Shown: positions 8,592 through 17,005 of the stretch, piece by piece
How positions within the stretch are numbered: position 1 is the first letter of the stretch
How the letters are laid out: every line of letters starts with the position of its first letter
DNA from: Streptomyces sp. NBC_01314
GTDB lineage: Bacteria > Actinomycetota > Actinomycetes > Streptomycetales > Streptomycetaceae
Assembly (NCBI RefSeq): GCF_041435215.1
Contig: NZ_CP108394.1
Coordinates: 4,340,001 to 4,404,000 of the forward strand
Reading direction: 5' to 3'
DNA length: 64,000 nt
Position numbers and translations under genes: made by a program
The notes under the pieces: model-generated
Told to the model about the DNA's origin: nothing
Database searches by the model: none
What the model saw: only the letters and a program-made list of their open reading frames with translations

Positions 8592-11500
8592 ATGACGCGC
8601 AAGGAGCGCAACCGGCGTCGCGTGCCCGGCGGACGGACAACCGCCGCTGTAATCACCGCGGCGCTCGCCGCCACCGGCATCACGTTCGTCGGACTCGGCC
8701 TGGACGAGTCCGGTTCACATGACAAGTCGAACGGCGACCGCAAGGCGAAGCCGGTCACCGAAGCCGCCGCGCTCTCGCGGGCCGCGAAATCCGGGAAGTC
8801 CGTCGAGGTCACAGCGCTACGCACCACGCGCTCCACCACATGGGCGCGACCCGACGGCCTGATGGCCAAAAAGCTCTACTCCTCCCCGGTCCGGGCCAAG
8901 GTCGGCGGCAAGTGGAAGGACATCGACTACGACCTCCACCGCACCGAGAACGGCTGGGCGCCGAAGGCCACCAACACCGAGATGGTGTTCTCGGCCGGCT
9001 CCAAGGGGACGCGTGACGACAAGCAGCGCACCTCCCGGTCCGCTGTGCACCGCGTCTCACTGATCAAGGGCCTCAAGGCAGCCACCGCCGCCGACGCGAG
9101 CACCCTCGTCACCCTCACCGTCGACGGCCACGACATCCAGCTCACCTGGCCGGGAGCCGTCCCCGCTCCGATCATCGACGGCTCGCGCGCTCTGTACCCG
9201 GAGATCTTCCCGGGTGCCGACCTGGTGCTGACGGCCGATGACGACGGTTTCGCGCAGTTGCTGGTCCTCAAGAACCGGCAGGCCGCGGCCGACCCGCGCG
9301 CCAAGCAGCTCACGTACGGCATCACTTCGGCGAGCCTGTCGTTCCGTCTGAACCCGGTCACCGGCGTCCTCGCCGCCGAGGACGCGGACGGTGAAGAGGT
9401 CGCGCTGTCACCGACCCCGCTGATGTGGGACAGCAGCGGTACTCCGGCAGTCACCGACGGCTCGGTCGGCGCCTCCGCCCAGCCGACCGACGCGGAGAGC
9501 CCGGACCCCGTCGACTCGTCCAGCCCCACGCCGAGCGACGACGCGAGCCCCACCGAGGAAGAGCTCGTCGAGACGGACGAGCAGATCGATCCGGACCCCG
9601 AAGAACTCCCGGTGGCCACCGACGGCCCCGCGCCCACTCCGTCGGACTCTCCCCTGCCGGCGGCCCCGGCCGAGCCGACGCCCGAGCCCTCCCAGACCGG
9701 CTCGGCGGCCACCCTCAGCCTGCCCGGTCTCGACGGCCCCTCCCCCGACTCCCGCGGCGAGCTGGTCGAGACCGACCTGTCCGGAGCGAACTGGCTGCTC
9801 ACTCCCGACCAGGACTTCCTTCGCGACCCGGCCACCACGTACCCGGTCTTCGTCGACCCGTCGGTCAAGAAGCACGTCCAGAACTGGACCACCGCGTACA
9901 GCCGGCACCCCAACGCCACGTTCTACAACGGCAAGGGCTTCAACAAGGGCGGTACGCACGAGGCCCGGGTCGGCTTCGAGTCGGACACCTGGGGCACCTC
10001 GCGCTCGTACTTCAACATCGACTTCGACAAGGACCTCAAGGGCACGAAGATCGTGTCGGCGAAGCTGTACATGCTGGAGACGTACTCCTGGTCGTGCAGC
10101 GCCCGTTCGATGAGCGTGCATCTCACCGGCAAGGTCAGCGGACGCACCAACTGGAAGAACGCGCCCAAGCTGCACGACGGAAACAAGATCACCACCAAGA
10201 GCTTCGCGCACGGCTACAAGTCCGGTTGCCGGGATGCGTGGGAAGGCTTCAACGTTCGTACGGCCGCCCAGAAGAAGGCCGACCAGGGCCGGGACACCAT
10301 CACGTTCGGAATGCGCGCCCGGGACGAGAACTCGCAGTACGCGTGGAAGAAGTTCATGGCCAACGGGGACTATCCGCCCGTGCTCGAACTCGAATACAAC
10401 CGCAAGCCCACCGCTCCCACCGCGCTCGACCTCGGCCCCGACGCCAAATGCACCACCACTCAGCCGTACGCCCGCATGGGATCGGGAAGCCTGACGTTCA
10501 CCGCGAAGGCGTCCGACAAGGACAAGAATCTCGAATACCTCGACTTCGACCTGTGGCCGCACGGCAAATGGGCGACGACGGGTGATCTTCTCGGCAAGAC
10601 CGGCAAAGTGACCGTGGGAGAGGACAAGGGCACCGCGCTGAGGACGACGGACGAGTTCTCCACGAGCAAGCTGACCAACGGCACCCTCTACTCCTGGCGG
10701 GTGCGGGCTTGGGACGACGCGGATTCGTCCTCCCCGTTCTCCCCGGCCAAGACACCGTGCCGTTTCGTCCTCGACACCGCCGCGCCGAAGTTGCCCAGGG
10801 TCAGCTCCGCCGACTTCCCCAACGCCGACAGCGACGAGAACGGCTTCGGCAGCGGCGCCGACGACTCGAAGTGGAGCACCAAGAAGTTCGGCACGGCGGG
10901 CACCTTCACCGTGCGCGCCCTCAACACGGACGTCGTGCGGTACGAGTACGGATTCAACTCGCCCAGCTATCCCTTCCATCTGGACCGGAAGGCCGGTACC
11001 GCGACCACCGTCAGCGCAACTCTGACCAACGCCAAGCCGCCCACTGCCGGACCCAACGTTCTGTACGTGCGGACCGTGGACGGCGCGGGCAACGTGTCAC
11101 AACCCACGAAGTACTTCTTCTACGTCAGCCCCCGTGACCAGGCCGACTCACCCGGCGACTTCACCGGGGACAAGCTCCCGGACCTGATGGTCGTCACCGA
11201 TGCCGGCAACCTGGCCCTCTACCCCTCCCAGGCCACCAACGACCTCGACAAGGGCTCCGGTGACCTGGACTACTCGATGACCGGCGCCTACCGGTCCAAC
11301 CCGGCCAAGGATCCGAACGGCGACGACCTGCCACCGTATGTCGGCGCCCCCTCCGGCCACTTCAAGGGTGCGCTGATCACCCACAACGGGGACATCTACG
11401 GCGGTGACGGTCTCCAGGATCTGGTGGTGCGCGTCGGGGGCAAGCTGTGGGTGTATCCCGGCGACGGTTACGGTGCCGTCAACATCGACAAGCGCGTGGA

Positions 11501-12068
11501 GGTCCTGCTCCCCGAGGGGGCTCCCAGCCCCGCCTCGTTCACACAGATCGTGTCCACGGGTGATGCCACCGGCGACGGCCGCACCGACTTCTTCGCCACT
11601 GTCGGCGACGAACTCTGGGCTCTCACCGGCTACCACGGCGCCACCATCGACCAGGCGATCCGCCTGTCGGCCTCCGCCTGGACCGAGCGCGACATCGTCA
11701 CCGTCCTGGACATCACCGGCGACGGAGTGACGGACATGGTGTACCGCGCGGACGTCCACTCCCAGCTCATGCTCCGCAAGGGCATCGCGGCGAGCGGCGG
11801 CGGCACCGACCTGGACTCCCTGTCGTCCGGCGCCGACTCCTCCGGCGGCACCGACCTGGAATACGGTTCCGCCGGCTGGTCCAACGCCAGCATCCCGCTG
11901 CTCATCGGAACGCCGGACGCCAACGGGGACGGCATCCCCGACATCTGGACCGTGCGTTCCGACGGCTCGGTCCGGTTCTACGCCGGCGGCAAGACGGTCC
12001 TGTCGGGCTCGGGTACGGAGATCGTCGCACCAGCGAGCTACTGGAAGACCCGGATCGCCATCGGCTGA
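8592..12068 (+). CDS. secreted DNRLRE / FG-GAP (VCBS-type) repeat protein
   Basis: 1158 residues. The basic N-terminus and hydrophobic stretch (TTAAVITAALAATGITFVGL) are an export signal or anchor. An acidic Pro/Ser/Glu-rich linker (about residues 285-380) precedes a conserved block with DPSVKKHVQNW and YFNIDFDKDLKGTKI, typical of DNRLRE-containing Streptomyces surface proteins. A fibronectin-like region follows. The C-terminal third has FG-GAP/VCBS Asp-rich calcium-loop motifs (GDFTGDKLPDLMVV, GDATGDGRTDFF, ITGDGVTDMVY, PDANGDGIPDIW), suggesting a beta-propeller. AGGGGGGAAGGGGAA precedes the ATG. Such proteins are often encoded beside RHS proteins, so a shared cell-surface role is plausible. 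Confidence 0.85.
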   Translation: MTRKERNRRRVPGGRTTAAVITAALAATGITFVGLGLDESGSHDKSNGDRKAKPVTEAAALSRAAKSGKSVEVTALRTTRSTTWARPDGLMAKKLYSSPVRAKVGGKWKDIDYDLHRTENGWAPKATNTEMVFSAGSKGTRDDKQRTSRSAVHRVSLIKGLKAATAADASTLVTLTVDGHDIQLTWPGAVPAPIIDGSRALYPEIFPGADLVLTADDDGFAQLLVLKNRQAAADPRAKQLTYGITSASLSFRLNPVTGVLAAEDADGEEVALSPTPLMWDSSGTPAVTDGSVGASAQPTDAESPDPVDSSSPTPSDDASPTEEELVETDEQIDPDPEELPVATDGPAPTPSDSPLPAAPAEPTPEPSQTGSAATLSLPGLDGPSPDSRGELVETDLSGANWLLTPDQDFLRDPATTYPVFVDPSVKKHVQNWTTAYSRHPNATFYNGKGFNKGGTHEARVGFESDTWGTSRSYFNIDFDKDLKGTKIVSAKLYMLETYSWSCSARSMSVHLTGKVSGRTNWKNAPKLHDGNKITTKSFAHGYKSGCRDAWEGFNVRTAAQKKADQGRDTITFGMRARDENSQYAWKKFMANGDYPPVLELEYNRKPTAPTALDLGPDAKCTTTQPYARMGSGSLTFTAKASDKDKNLEYLDFDLWPHGKWATTGDLLGKTGKVTVGEDKGTALRTTDEFSTSKLTNGTLYSWRVRAWDDADSSSPFSPAKTPCRFVLDTAAPKLPRVSSADFPNADSDENGFGSGADDSKWSTKKFGTAGTFTVRALNTDVVRYEYGFNSPSYPFHLDRKAGTATTVSATLTNAKPPTAGPNVLYVRTVDGAGNVSQPTKYFFYVSPRDQADSPGDFTGDKLPDLMVVTDAGNLALYPSQATNDLDKGSGDLDYSMTGAYRSNPAKDPNGDDLPPYVGAPSGHFKGALITHNGDIYGGDGLQDLVVRVGGKLWVYPGDGYGAVNIDKRVEVLLPEGAPSPASFTQIVSTGDATGDGRTDFFATVGDELWALTGYHGATIDQAIRLSASAWTERDIVTVLDITGDGVTDMVYRADVHSQLMLRKGIAASGGGTDLDSLSSGADSSGGTDLEYGSAGWSNASIPLLIGTPDANGDGIPDIWTVRSDGSVRFYAGGKTVLSGSGTEIVAPASYWKTRIAIG

Positions 12069-12082
12069 CCGGAACACGGGGA

Positions 12083-12118
12083 GGGGCCGGCCGCGGAAAG
12101 CCGCGGTTCGGTCCCTTT
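12083..12118 (+). terminator. rho-independent terminator of the FG-GAP gene
   Basis: A GC-rich hairpin with CCGCGG-AAAG-CCGCGG at its tip, flanked by GGGGCCGG and TTCGGTCCC, is followed by TTTT. It starts 15 nt after the stop codon. Confidence 0.7.
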
Positions 12119-12207
12119 TCCATGCCCCCGGGCCCGCCGTCCCCCGACCGCGCATGCGCGTGCTGTCGCTCCCGCAGTCACACCGACCGACGCTCTAATC
12201 TGACGGC

Positions 12208-12654
12208 ATGTCAGACAAAGAGTCACATGTGTCGCACGAGTCGTACGAGTCGCACGAGTCGTACGAACTGCTCGGCTTCGACAACATCCTCCTCCCCGTC
12301 GGCGACCTCCCCCAGGCCGTCGCCTTCTATGAGCGGGCCGGATTCGCCGTGGCCTTCCGGCTGGACGAGGCCGGGATCGCGGGCCTGAAGGTGGGCAAGG
12401 AGACGCCGGGACTGTTGCTGCGGCTGGAGGAGGAACTGCGGCACCGGCCGCCCCTGTGGGCGTCGGCGAGGGTGTGGCTGGAGGTGCCCGACGCGCGAGG
12501 CGCCGCGCGTGCGCTCGCCGCGGCGGGCGTGGCCTCGCTCGACGCGCCGTTCTCCGTCGCCACCGGGTGGACCGTCGAGTTCGCGGATCCCTGGGGGAAC
12601 GTCGTCGGGCTCACGGACTACAGCAAGCGGCCGGAGCTGGCCCGCATCGGATGA
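12208..12654 (+). CDS. VOC (glyoxalase/bleomycin-resistance) superfamily protein
   Basis: 148 residues. After an odd N-terminus with repeated SHESYE units (residues 9-20), the protein has the single-domain VOC pattern: LLPVGDLPQAVAFYERAGF, a central VWLEVPDA strand, and the ending VEFADPWGNVVGLTD (Glu as a typical metal ligand). The substrate cannot be told from sequence. It stands alone on the plus strand between the accessory island and the TetR-controlled operon. The repeated Ser-His-Glu tract may be dispensable, and translation could also start slightly later. Confidence 0.85.
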   Translation: MSDKESHVSHESYESHESYELLGFDNILLPVGDLPQAVAFYERAGFAVAFRLDEAGIAGLKVGKETPGLLLRLEEELRHRPPLWASARVWLEVPDARGAARALAAAGVASLDAPFSVATGWTVEFADPWGNVVGLTDYSKRPELARIG

Positions 12655-12661
12655 CCCCCGC

Positions 12662-12719
12662 TTGAACGTGTTCAAAAACAGGGCTACAGTCTCCCCCAGG
12701 ACGCTTTGAACGCGTTCAA
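12662..12719 (+). promoter_or_regulatory. promoter with two TTGAACGNGTTCAA operators
   Basis: Two perfect 14-bp palindromes, TTGAACGTGTTCAA (12662-12675) and TTGAACGCGTTCAA (12706-12719), have centres 44 bp apart. TTGAAC at 12662 works as a -35 box with TACAGT at 12685-12690 as -10, 17 bp apart. One palindrome covers the -35 and the other lies just past the start site, an ideal arrangement for repression. The TetR gene at the end of the operon is the likely ligand. Confidence 0.75.
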
Positions 12720-12742
12720 GAATGTCGGTAAGGGGTGGAGAC

Positions 12743-13150
12743 ATGGATCTCACGGTCGTCGCGTATGTCGTCTATTCGCTGGTCAGCGTGGGGCTGACGG
12801 TGTGGGTGGCTCGGACGCTGAGCAGGAACGGGCGGATCTTCCTCTCGGATGTGCTGCGGGGGAACGAGAACCTCGCGGACGCGGTGAACCACCTGCTGGT
12901 GGTCGGGTTCTATCTCGTGAACCTGGGCTTCGTGGCGCTGTATCTGAACGCTGACGGCGCCATCACCAGCCCGCGTGAGGTGTTCGAAGCGGTGTCGGCG
13001 AAGCTCGGCGTGGTCCTGCTCGTGCTCGGGGCGCTGCACCTGGGGAACGTGTTCGTGCTGAACAAGTTCCGGCGGCGGGGCGTCATGGAACAGCAGCAGG
13101 TACCGCCGGTCGGACCGCAGGGCTGGGCCGCCCCGACGGGGCACGCGTGA
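12743..13150 (+). CDS. small integral membrane protein
   Basis: 135 residues with three hydrophobic segments (LTVVAYVVYSLVSVGLTVWV; LLVVGFYLVNLGFVALYL; LGVVLLVLGALHLGNVFVL) and a short Gln/Pro-rich tail. I do not recognise a named family. The ATG at 12743 is chosen because AGGGGTGGAG lies 5 nt upstream; an ATG 21 nt earlier lacks such a site. First gene of a three-gene operon with the DCC protein (4-bp overlap) and a TetR regulator, under the twin-operator promoter. Function unknown. Confidence 0.8.
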   Translation: MDLTVVAYVVYSLVSVGLTVWVARTLSRNGRIFLSDVLRGNENLADAVNHLLVVGFYLVNLGFVALYLNADGAITSPREVFEAVSAKLGVVLLVLGALHLGNVFVLNKFRRRGVMEQQQVPPVGPQGWAAPTGHA

Positions 13151-13665
13151 GCACCACGGCCGAGCCGGCCGCCGTGGACCGGGGCGCCGAGCGCGTCCCG
13201 GTCCGCGGGCTCACCGTGCTGTACGACGCCCGGTGCGGGCTGTGCGCCTTCCTGCGGGAGTGGCTGGGCAGACAGCGGCAGTTGGTCCCGTTGGAGTTCG
13301 TGGCGGCGGGGTCCGAGGAGGCTCGGCGGTTGTTCCCCTCGCTCGACCACGGGGGGACGCTGGAGGAGATCACGGTCGTGGGGGACGGCGGACAGGTGTA
13401 CCGGGGGGCCGCCGCCTGGATCGTGTGTCTGTGGGCGCTGCGTGAGCACCGGCCGCTCGCTCACCGGCTCAGCACGCCGGCCGGGGCCAGGCTCGCGCGC
13501 GGCGCCGTGCTCGCCGCCGCCAAGTGGCGGGGCGCCCAATGGCGGCCGGGCGGGGCCGGCACGGGAAGCGGGGCCGCGTCGCAGGGGTGGGTGTACGACC
13601 GGCGGTACGGGTGGGTGCACCGCCCTGCCGACGGCTGCGACAGCGGTACCTGCGCGACTCGTTAG
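13147..13665 (+). CDS. DCC-family (DUF393) thiol-oxidoreductase-like protein
   Basis: 172 residues. LTVLYDARCGLCAFLREWL (about residues 21-39) is the DCC signature, with CxxC as a thioredoxin-like redox pair; the first motif residue is Asp as usual. A later block (GGQVYRGAAAWIVCLWALREHRPL) also fits the family. The GTG start overlaps the stop of the membrane-protein gene (GTGA), so translation is coupled. The C-terminus ends in Cys-poor Gly/Ala sequence with a final CDSGTC. The biochemical role of DCC proteins is largely unproven. Confidence 0.8.
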   Translation: MSTTAEPAAVDRGAERVPVRGLTVLYDARCGLCAFLREWLGRQRQLVPLEFVAAGSEEARRLFPSLDHGGTLEEITVVGDGGQVYRGAAAWIVCLWALREHRPLAHRLSTPAGARLARGAVLAAAKWRGAQWRPGGAGTGSGAASQGWVYDRRYGWVHRPADGCDSGTCATR

Positions 13666-13674
13666 GCTCTGCCC

Positions 13675-14496
13675 GTGCCCGCACTGAACGACGACCCCAG
13701 CCCGCAGCCCGGCGTCCCCAGCTCACAGCCCGGCGCCGACGAGCCCGGCGCCGAACCCTCGCCGGGGTCCGGGCAACCCGGCCCCAAGGGCTCCGCCAAG
13801 TCCGAACAGACCCGCGCGCTGATCCTGGAGACCGCGCTGCGGCTCTTCCAGGAGCGCGGGTACGACAAGACGACGATGCGGGCCATCGCGAAGGAGGCCG
13901 GGGTCTCCGTAGGCAACGCGTACTACTACTTCGCCGGCAAGGAGCACCTGATCCAGGGGTTCTACGACCGGATCGGCGCCGAGCACCTGGTGGCGGTGCG
14001 GCCGGTGCTGGAGCGGGAGAAGGATCTGGAGGCGCGGATCGCCGGGGTGCTGAAGGCGTGGCTGGACGTGGCGGAGCCGTACCACGAGTTCGCGGCGCAG
14101 TTCTTCAAGAACGCGGCCGACCCGCAGAGCCCGCTCAGCCCCTTCTCTCCCGAGTCGGAGGGGCCGCGCGAGGAGTCCATCGCCATCCACCGCGAGGTGC
14201 TCGCCGGGTCCAGGGCCAAGGTCCCGGACGAACTCCGCGGAATCCTCCCCGAGTTGATGTGGCTCTCTTTGATGGGGCTCGTCCTGTACTGGGTCTTCGA
14301 CCGGAGTGAGGGGCGCGCCCGCAGCTACCGGCTCGCCGAACGCGGCGCCCGGCTGACGACCCGGGGCGTCTCACTCGCCCGGTTCCGGGCACTGCGCCCG
14401 CTGGTCCGCGAGGTCCACGAACTGCTCACGGACTTCCTGCCGGGAATGACGAAGGTGCTGCCGGATCCGGGGGGCGAGGGACGAACGGCGGGCTGA
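13675..14496 (+). CDS. TetR-family transcriptional regulator
   Basis: 273 residues. A Pro/Gly-rich lead of about 40 residues precedes a standard TetR helix-turn-helix: TRALILETALRLFQERGYDKTTMRAIAKEAGVSVGNAYYYF (about residues 44-84). The large C-terminal ligand domain is followed by LVREVHELLTDFLPG. The GTG start is 9 nt past the DCC gene, so it probably shares the operon transcript. It likely autoregulates through the TTGAACGNGTTCAA sites at 12662-12719. The effector is unknown. Confidence 0.88.
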   Translation: MPALNDDPSPQPGVPSSQPGADEPGAEPSPGSGQPGPKGSAKSEQTRALILETALRLFQERGYDKTTMRAIAKEAGVSVGNAYYYFAGKEHLIQGFYDRIGAEHLVAVRPVLEREKDLEARIAGVLKAWLDVAEPYHEFAAQFFKNAADPQSPLSPFSPESEGPREESIAIHREVLAGSRAKVPDELRGILPELMWLSLMGLVLYWVFDRSEGRARSYRLAERGARLTTRGVSLARFRALRPLVREVHELLTDFLPGMTKVLPDPGGEGRTAG

Positions 14497-14618
14497 TCAC
14501 TGTCGTCGCCACCAGCGCCGCCACGTCCTCACGGCCCCTGCCGGGGGCGCGTACCCCGATCTCCGCATCCACGGCCCGCGCGATGGCTCGAAAGTGACGG
14601 TGCCGCTGCCGCTGCCGA

Positions 14619-14643
14619 AGGGGTGCGGGGAACTGCGCGAGCC
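14619..14643 (+). repeat. dispersed intergenic element, copy A
   Basis: Core GGGTGCGGGGAACTGCGCGA lies between the convergent TetR and ATPase genes. Related copies lie at 20053-20077 and 25094-25119, both also at convergent junctions. Likely a genome-wide Streptomyces intergenic element, possibly linked to transcript ends. Confidence 0.6.
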
Positions 14644-14696
14644 GCCACGCACCACCCACGGCCGCCCACCCACTCCGGCCTCTGCCCATTCGGGCG

Positions 14697-15095
14697 CTAC
14701 GACACCCCCACCAACGCCCAGACCGTCTTCCCGTGGCGCCCCCGGCTCCACACCCCCCAGGTCTCCGCGATGTGCTCCACGAGCCACAGCCCCCGCCCCG
14801 TCTCCTCCCACTCCCCCACCTCCCTGAGCCGGGGCACGGCCATCCCCTCGTCCGACACCTCGATGAAGCAGGACCCGTCCGCCAGCGCGGTCACCGCCAC
14901 CTCGAACTCCCTCTCCAGCAAGGGGCCATGGCGTACGACATTGGTCGCGAGCTCGGAGACGACGAGCACGATGTCCTCCAGGGCCGGGGAGTCCTCCCCC
15001 TGCCCCCAGGCGGCCAGATGTTCCCGTACGCGGCGCCGGGCGAGGCCCACGGACGCCGGATGGCGGGGCAGTCGGAAGGAGTCGCGTCTCAACAC
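14697..15095 (-). CDS. anti-sigma-type ATP-binding regulatory protein (HATPase_c_2)
   Basis: 132 residues with the compact GHKL fold seen in RsbW/SpoIIAB-like proteins of Streptomyces: LVVSELATNVVRHG (N box), EVSDEGMAVPRL (G1-like) and TGRGLWLVEHIAETWGV (G2-like). Such proteins bind partner-switching sigma or anti-anti-sigma factors, but none is encoded nearby. It stands as an isolated minus-strand gene, with three 11-bp direct repeats just upstream. Confidence 0.85.
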   Translation of the reverse strand: MLRRDSFRLPRHPASVGLARRRVREHLAAWGQGEDSPALEDIVLVVSELATNVVRHGPLLEREFEVAVTALADGSCFIEVSDEGMAVPRLREVGEWEETGRGLWLVEHIAETWGVWSRGRHGKTVWALVGVS

Positions 15096-15219
15096 GTTCG
15101 CTCCTCACCCCGAACACACCCCCGGCACAAGACGATGCGGGGAGCGAGTGCGTCGTGTCACTCCCACACCCATGCGGCCCACGAGTTCGCGTCAGCTGTC
15201 ACGCGGCGTCTGTCATATC

Positions 15220-15252
15220 CATGGCCGGGTCATGGCCGGGTCATGGCCGGGT
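15220..15252. repeat. three perfect 11-bp tandem repeats (CATGGCCGGGT)
   Basis: Three exact copies lie between the ATPase gene start and the end of the binding-protein gene. TCATATCCAT occurs on both sides of the array. Copy number may vary between strains. Confidence 0.7.
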
Positions 15253-15258
15253 CCACGG

Positions 15259-16812
15259 TCATATCCATTCCAGCCGCCACAGCCGGAAGACCCCGGTCCC
15301 GTCGGTCAGGTACTGCGCCCCGCCGACCTCCTGACTGCTGAGCACGTACTCCTTGCGCTGCCACAGCGGGATCATCGGCACGTCCTGGGCCACGACCTCC
15401 TGCAGTTCCTTGAAGTCCGGCGCGGCCCGGCTGCGGTCCGCGTAGCGCTGGCTGTCCTGGATGAGCCGGTCGGCCTGCTCGTTGCTGTAGCCGTTGTTCA
15501 GGGAGCCGCCGGTGCCGACAAGGGGCCCGCCGAAGGTGTCGGGGTCGGGGTAGTCGGCCACCCAGCCCACCCCGTACGCGTCCAGCTTGCCCTCGGCGTA
15601 CCGCTTCTGGAAGGCGGTCCACTCGTACGCCTTGGTCGTGACATAGAACAGCCCGCTCGCCTCCAGCTGCTCTTTCAGCTCGGCGGCCTCGGCGGCGGAC
15701 GAGCCCCGGCCCTCGGCGTAGCCGTAGGTGAAGCGCACGGGCATGCCGACGCCGGCCTCGTCGAGGAGTTCGCGGGCCCGCTGCGGGTCGGGCTTGGGGT
15801 TGGCGTCGAAGAACGAGGTGGTGTGGCCCGTGATGCCGGCCGGGATGAGCGAGTAGAGCGGGTCGGTGGTGCCCTGGTAGACGTCGGCGACCAGTTTCTC
15901 GCGGTTGATCAGCGCGGCCAGTGCCTGCCGCACCTGGCGGTCGCGGAAGGGCGAGTTCGCCCGCACGTTGAGGACGAGGTTGCGGGTCTCGGTGCTGTCG
16001 GCCTCGGTGACCCGCTGGTCGGGATCGCTGGGCGACAGCCCGGCGAGTGTGGCGGGCGGCAGCGTGCGTGTCACGACGTCGACCCGCCGCGCCTTCCACG
16101 CCTTCTGCAGCGCCGCCGAGTCCTTGTAGTAGCGCATGAGGACGGGACTGCCGGTTGCTCGGGCGACGCCCTGGTAGCCGACGTTGGGTGTGAGGTCGGC
16201 CTGCTCGTTCGTGAACGAGGTCAGGGAGTAGGGGCCGGTGCCGTCGGCGCCGCCGTCCGTGCGCAGTCGGCTCGTCGCGTACTTCGTGCGGTCGACGATC
16301 GACCCGGCGCCGGTGGCCACCTTGAACGGGAAGGTGGCGTCCGGCGAGGAGAGGAGGAAGTCGACGGACAGCCCGCTCGCGGTGACCGACTGCAGGGTGT
16401 CGAGCAGCGAGGCGGGGCCGACGTCCGAGTTGATGCGCTTGACCCGGTCGAAGGAGTACTTGACGTCCTTGCCGGTGACCTCGCGTCCGCTGGGGAACGT
16501 CAGGCCCTGGCGCAGGGTGCAGCGGTAGACCATGAGGGCGTTGCCGACGAACTCACAGCTCCGCGCGGCGTCCGGCACGGGTGCGGCGCCGCCCGGTTCG
16601 AAGGTCAGCAGCGACTGGAACACACTGCTGAACATGGCCCAGGAGCCGGCGTCGTAGGCGCCGGCCGGGTCGAGCGAGGTGACCGTGTCGGTCGTGCCGA
16701 CGGTGATCGTCCTGTTCTCGCCGAGCTGGGTCGGCAGCAACTGCCAGCCACCGATCGCCGCGACCGCCAGTACCAGCAGCGACGCGAGAATCCGCAAGCG
16801 AACCGACCGCAT
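15259..16812 (-). CDS. ABC transporter substrate-binding protein, family 5 (peptide/nickel type)
   Basis: 517 residues. An Arg-flanked hydrophobic N-terminus (RLRILASLLVLAVAAIGGW) is a signal or anchor; no clear lipobox Cys is visible. TVGTTDTVTSLDPAGAYD, LTFPSGREVTGKDVKYSFDRV and DAYGVGWVADYPDPDTFGGPL are hallmark SBP_bac_5 blocks. The ATG at 16812 has GGGAGGGG 5 nt upstream, so the longer frame beginning at 16878 is rejected. No permease or ATPase genes adjoin it, so this is an orphan binding protein that may share a transporter encoded elsewhere. Confidence 0.9.
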   Translation of the reverse strand: MRSVRLRILASLLVLAVAAIGGWQLLPTQLGENRTITVGTTDTVTSLDPAGAYDAGSWAMFSSVFQSLLTFEPGGAAPVPDAARSCEFVGNALMVYRCTLRQGLTFPSGREVTGKDVKYSFDRVKRINSDVGPASLLDTLQSVTASGLSVDFLLSSPDATFPFKVATGAGSIVDRTKYATSRLRTDGGADGTGPYSLTSFTNEQADLTPNVGYQGVARATGSPVLMRYYKDSAALQKAWKARRVDVVTRTLPPATLAGLSPSDPDQRVTEADSTETRNLVLNVRANSPFRDRQVRQALAALINREKLVADVYQGTTDPLYSLIPAGITGHTTSFFDANPKPDPQRARELLDEAGVGMPVRFTYGYAEGRGSSAAEAAELKEQLEASGLFYVTTKAYEWTAFQKRYAEGKLDAYGVGWVADYPDPDTFGGPLVGTGGSLNNGYSNEQADRLIQDSQRYADRSRAAPDFKELQEVVAQDVPMIPLWQRKEYVLSSQEVGGAQYLTDGTGVFRLWRLEWI

Positions 16813-17005
16813 CGACGCCCCTCCCAAGAACCCCACCCGGCCCACTACACACAGTGGTTTCGCGGTGGCGCGGATCACCTAACCACAGTCAGCTGTGTTG
16901 ACGGAAGACAGGTTTTGTTCAGTTGGGAAAGAACTTAGTAAGTGCATTGCCCATACGTTTCCGAAAAGCTTAAGAACCGGTTAGAGAAAGGACGCTGACG
17001 CCCCG

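Noticed and set aside
9408..10979. 523-residue minus-strand frame inside the FG-GAP gene
   Set aside because: Opposes a gene with a signal peptide and FG-GAP motifs; composition is typical of a complementary-frame artefact.
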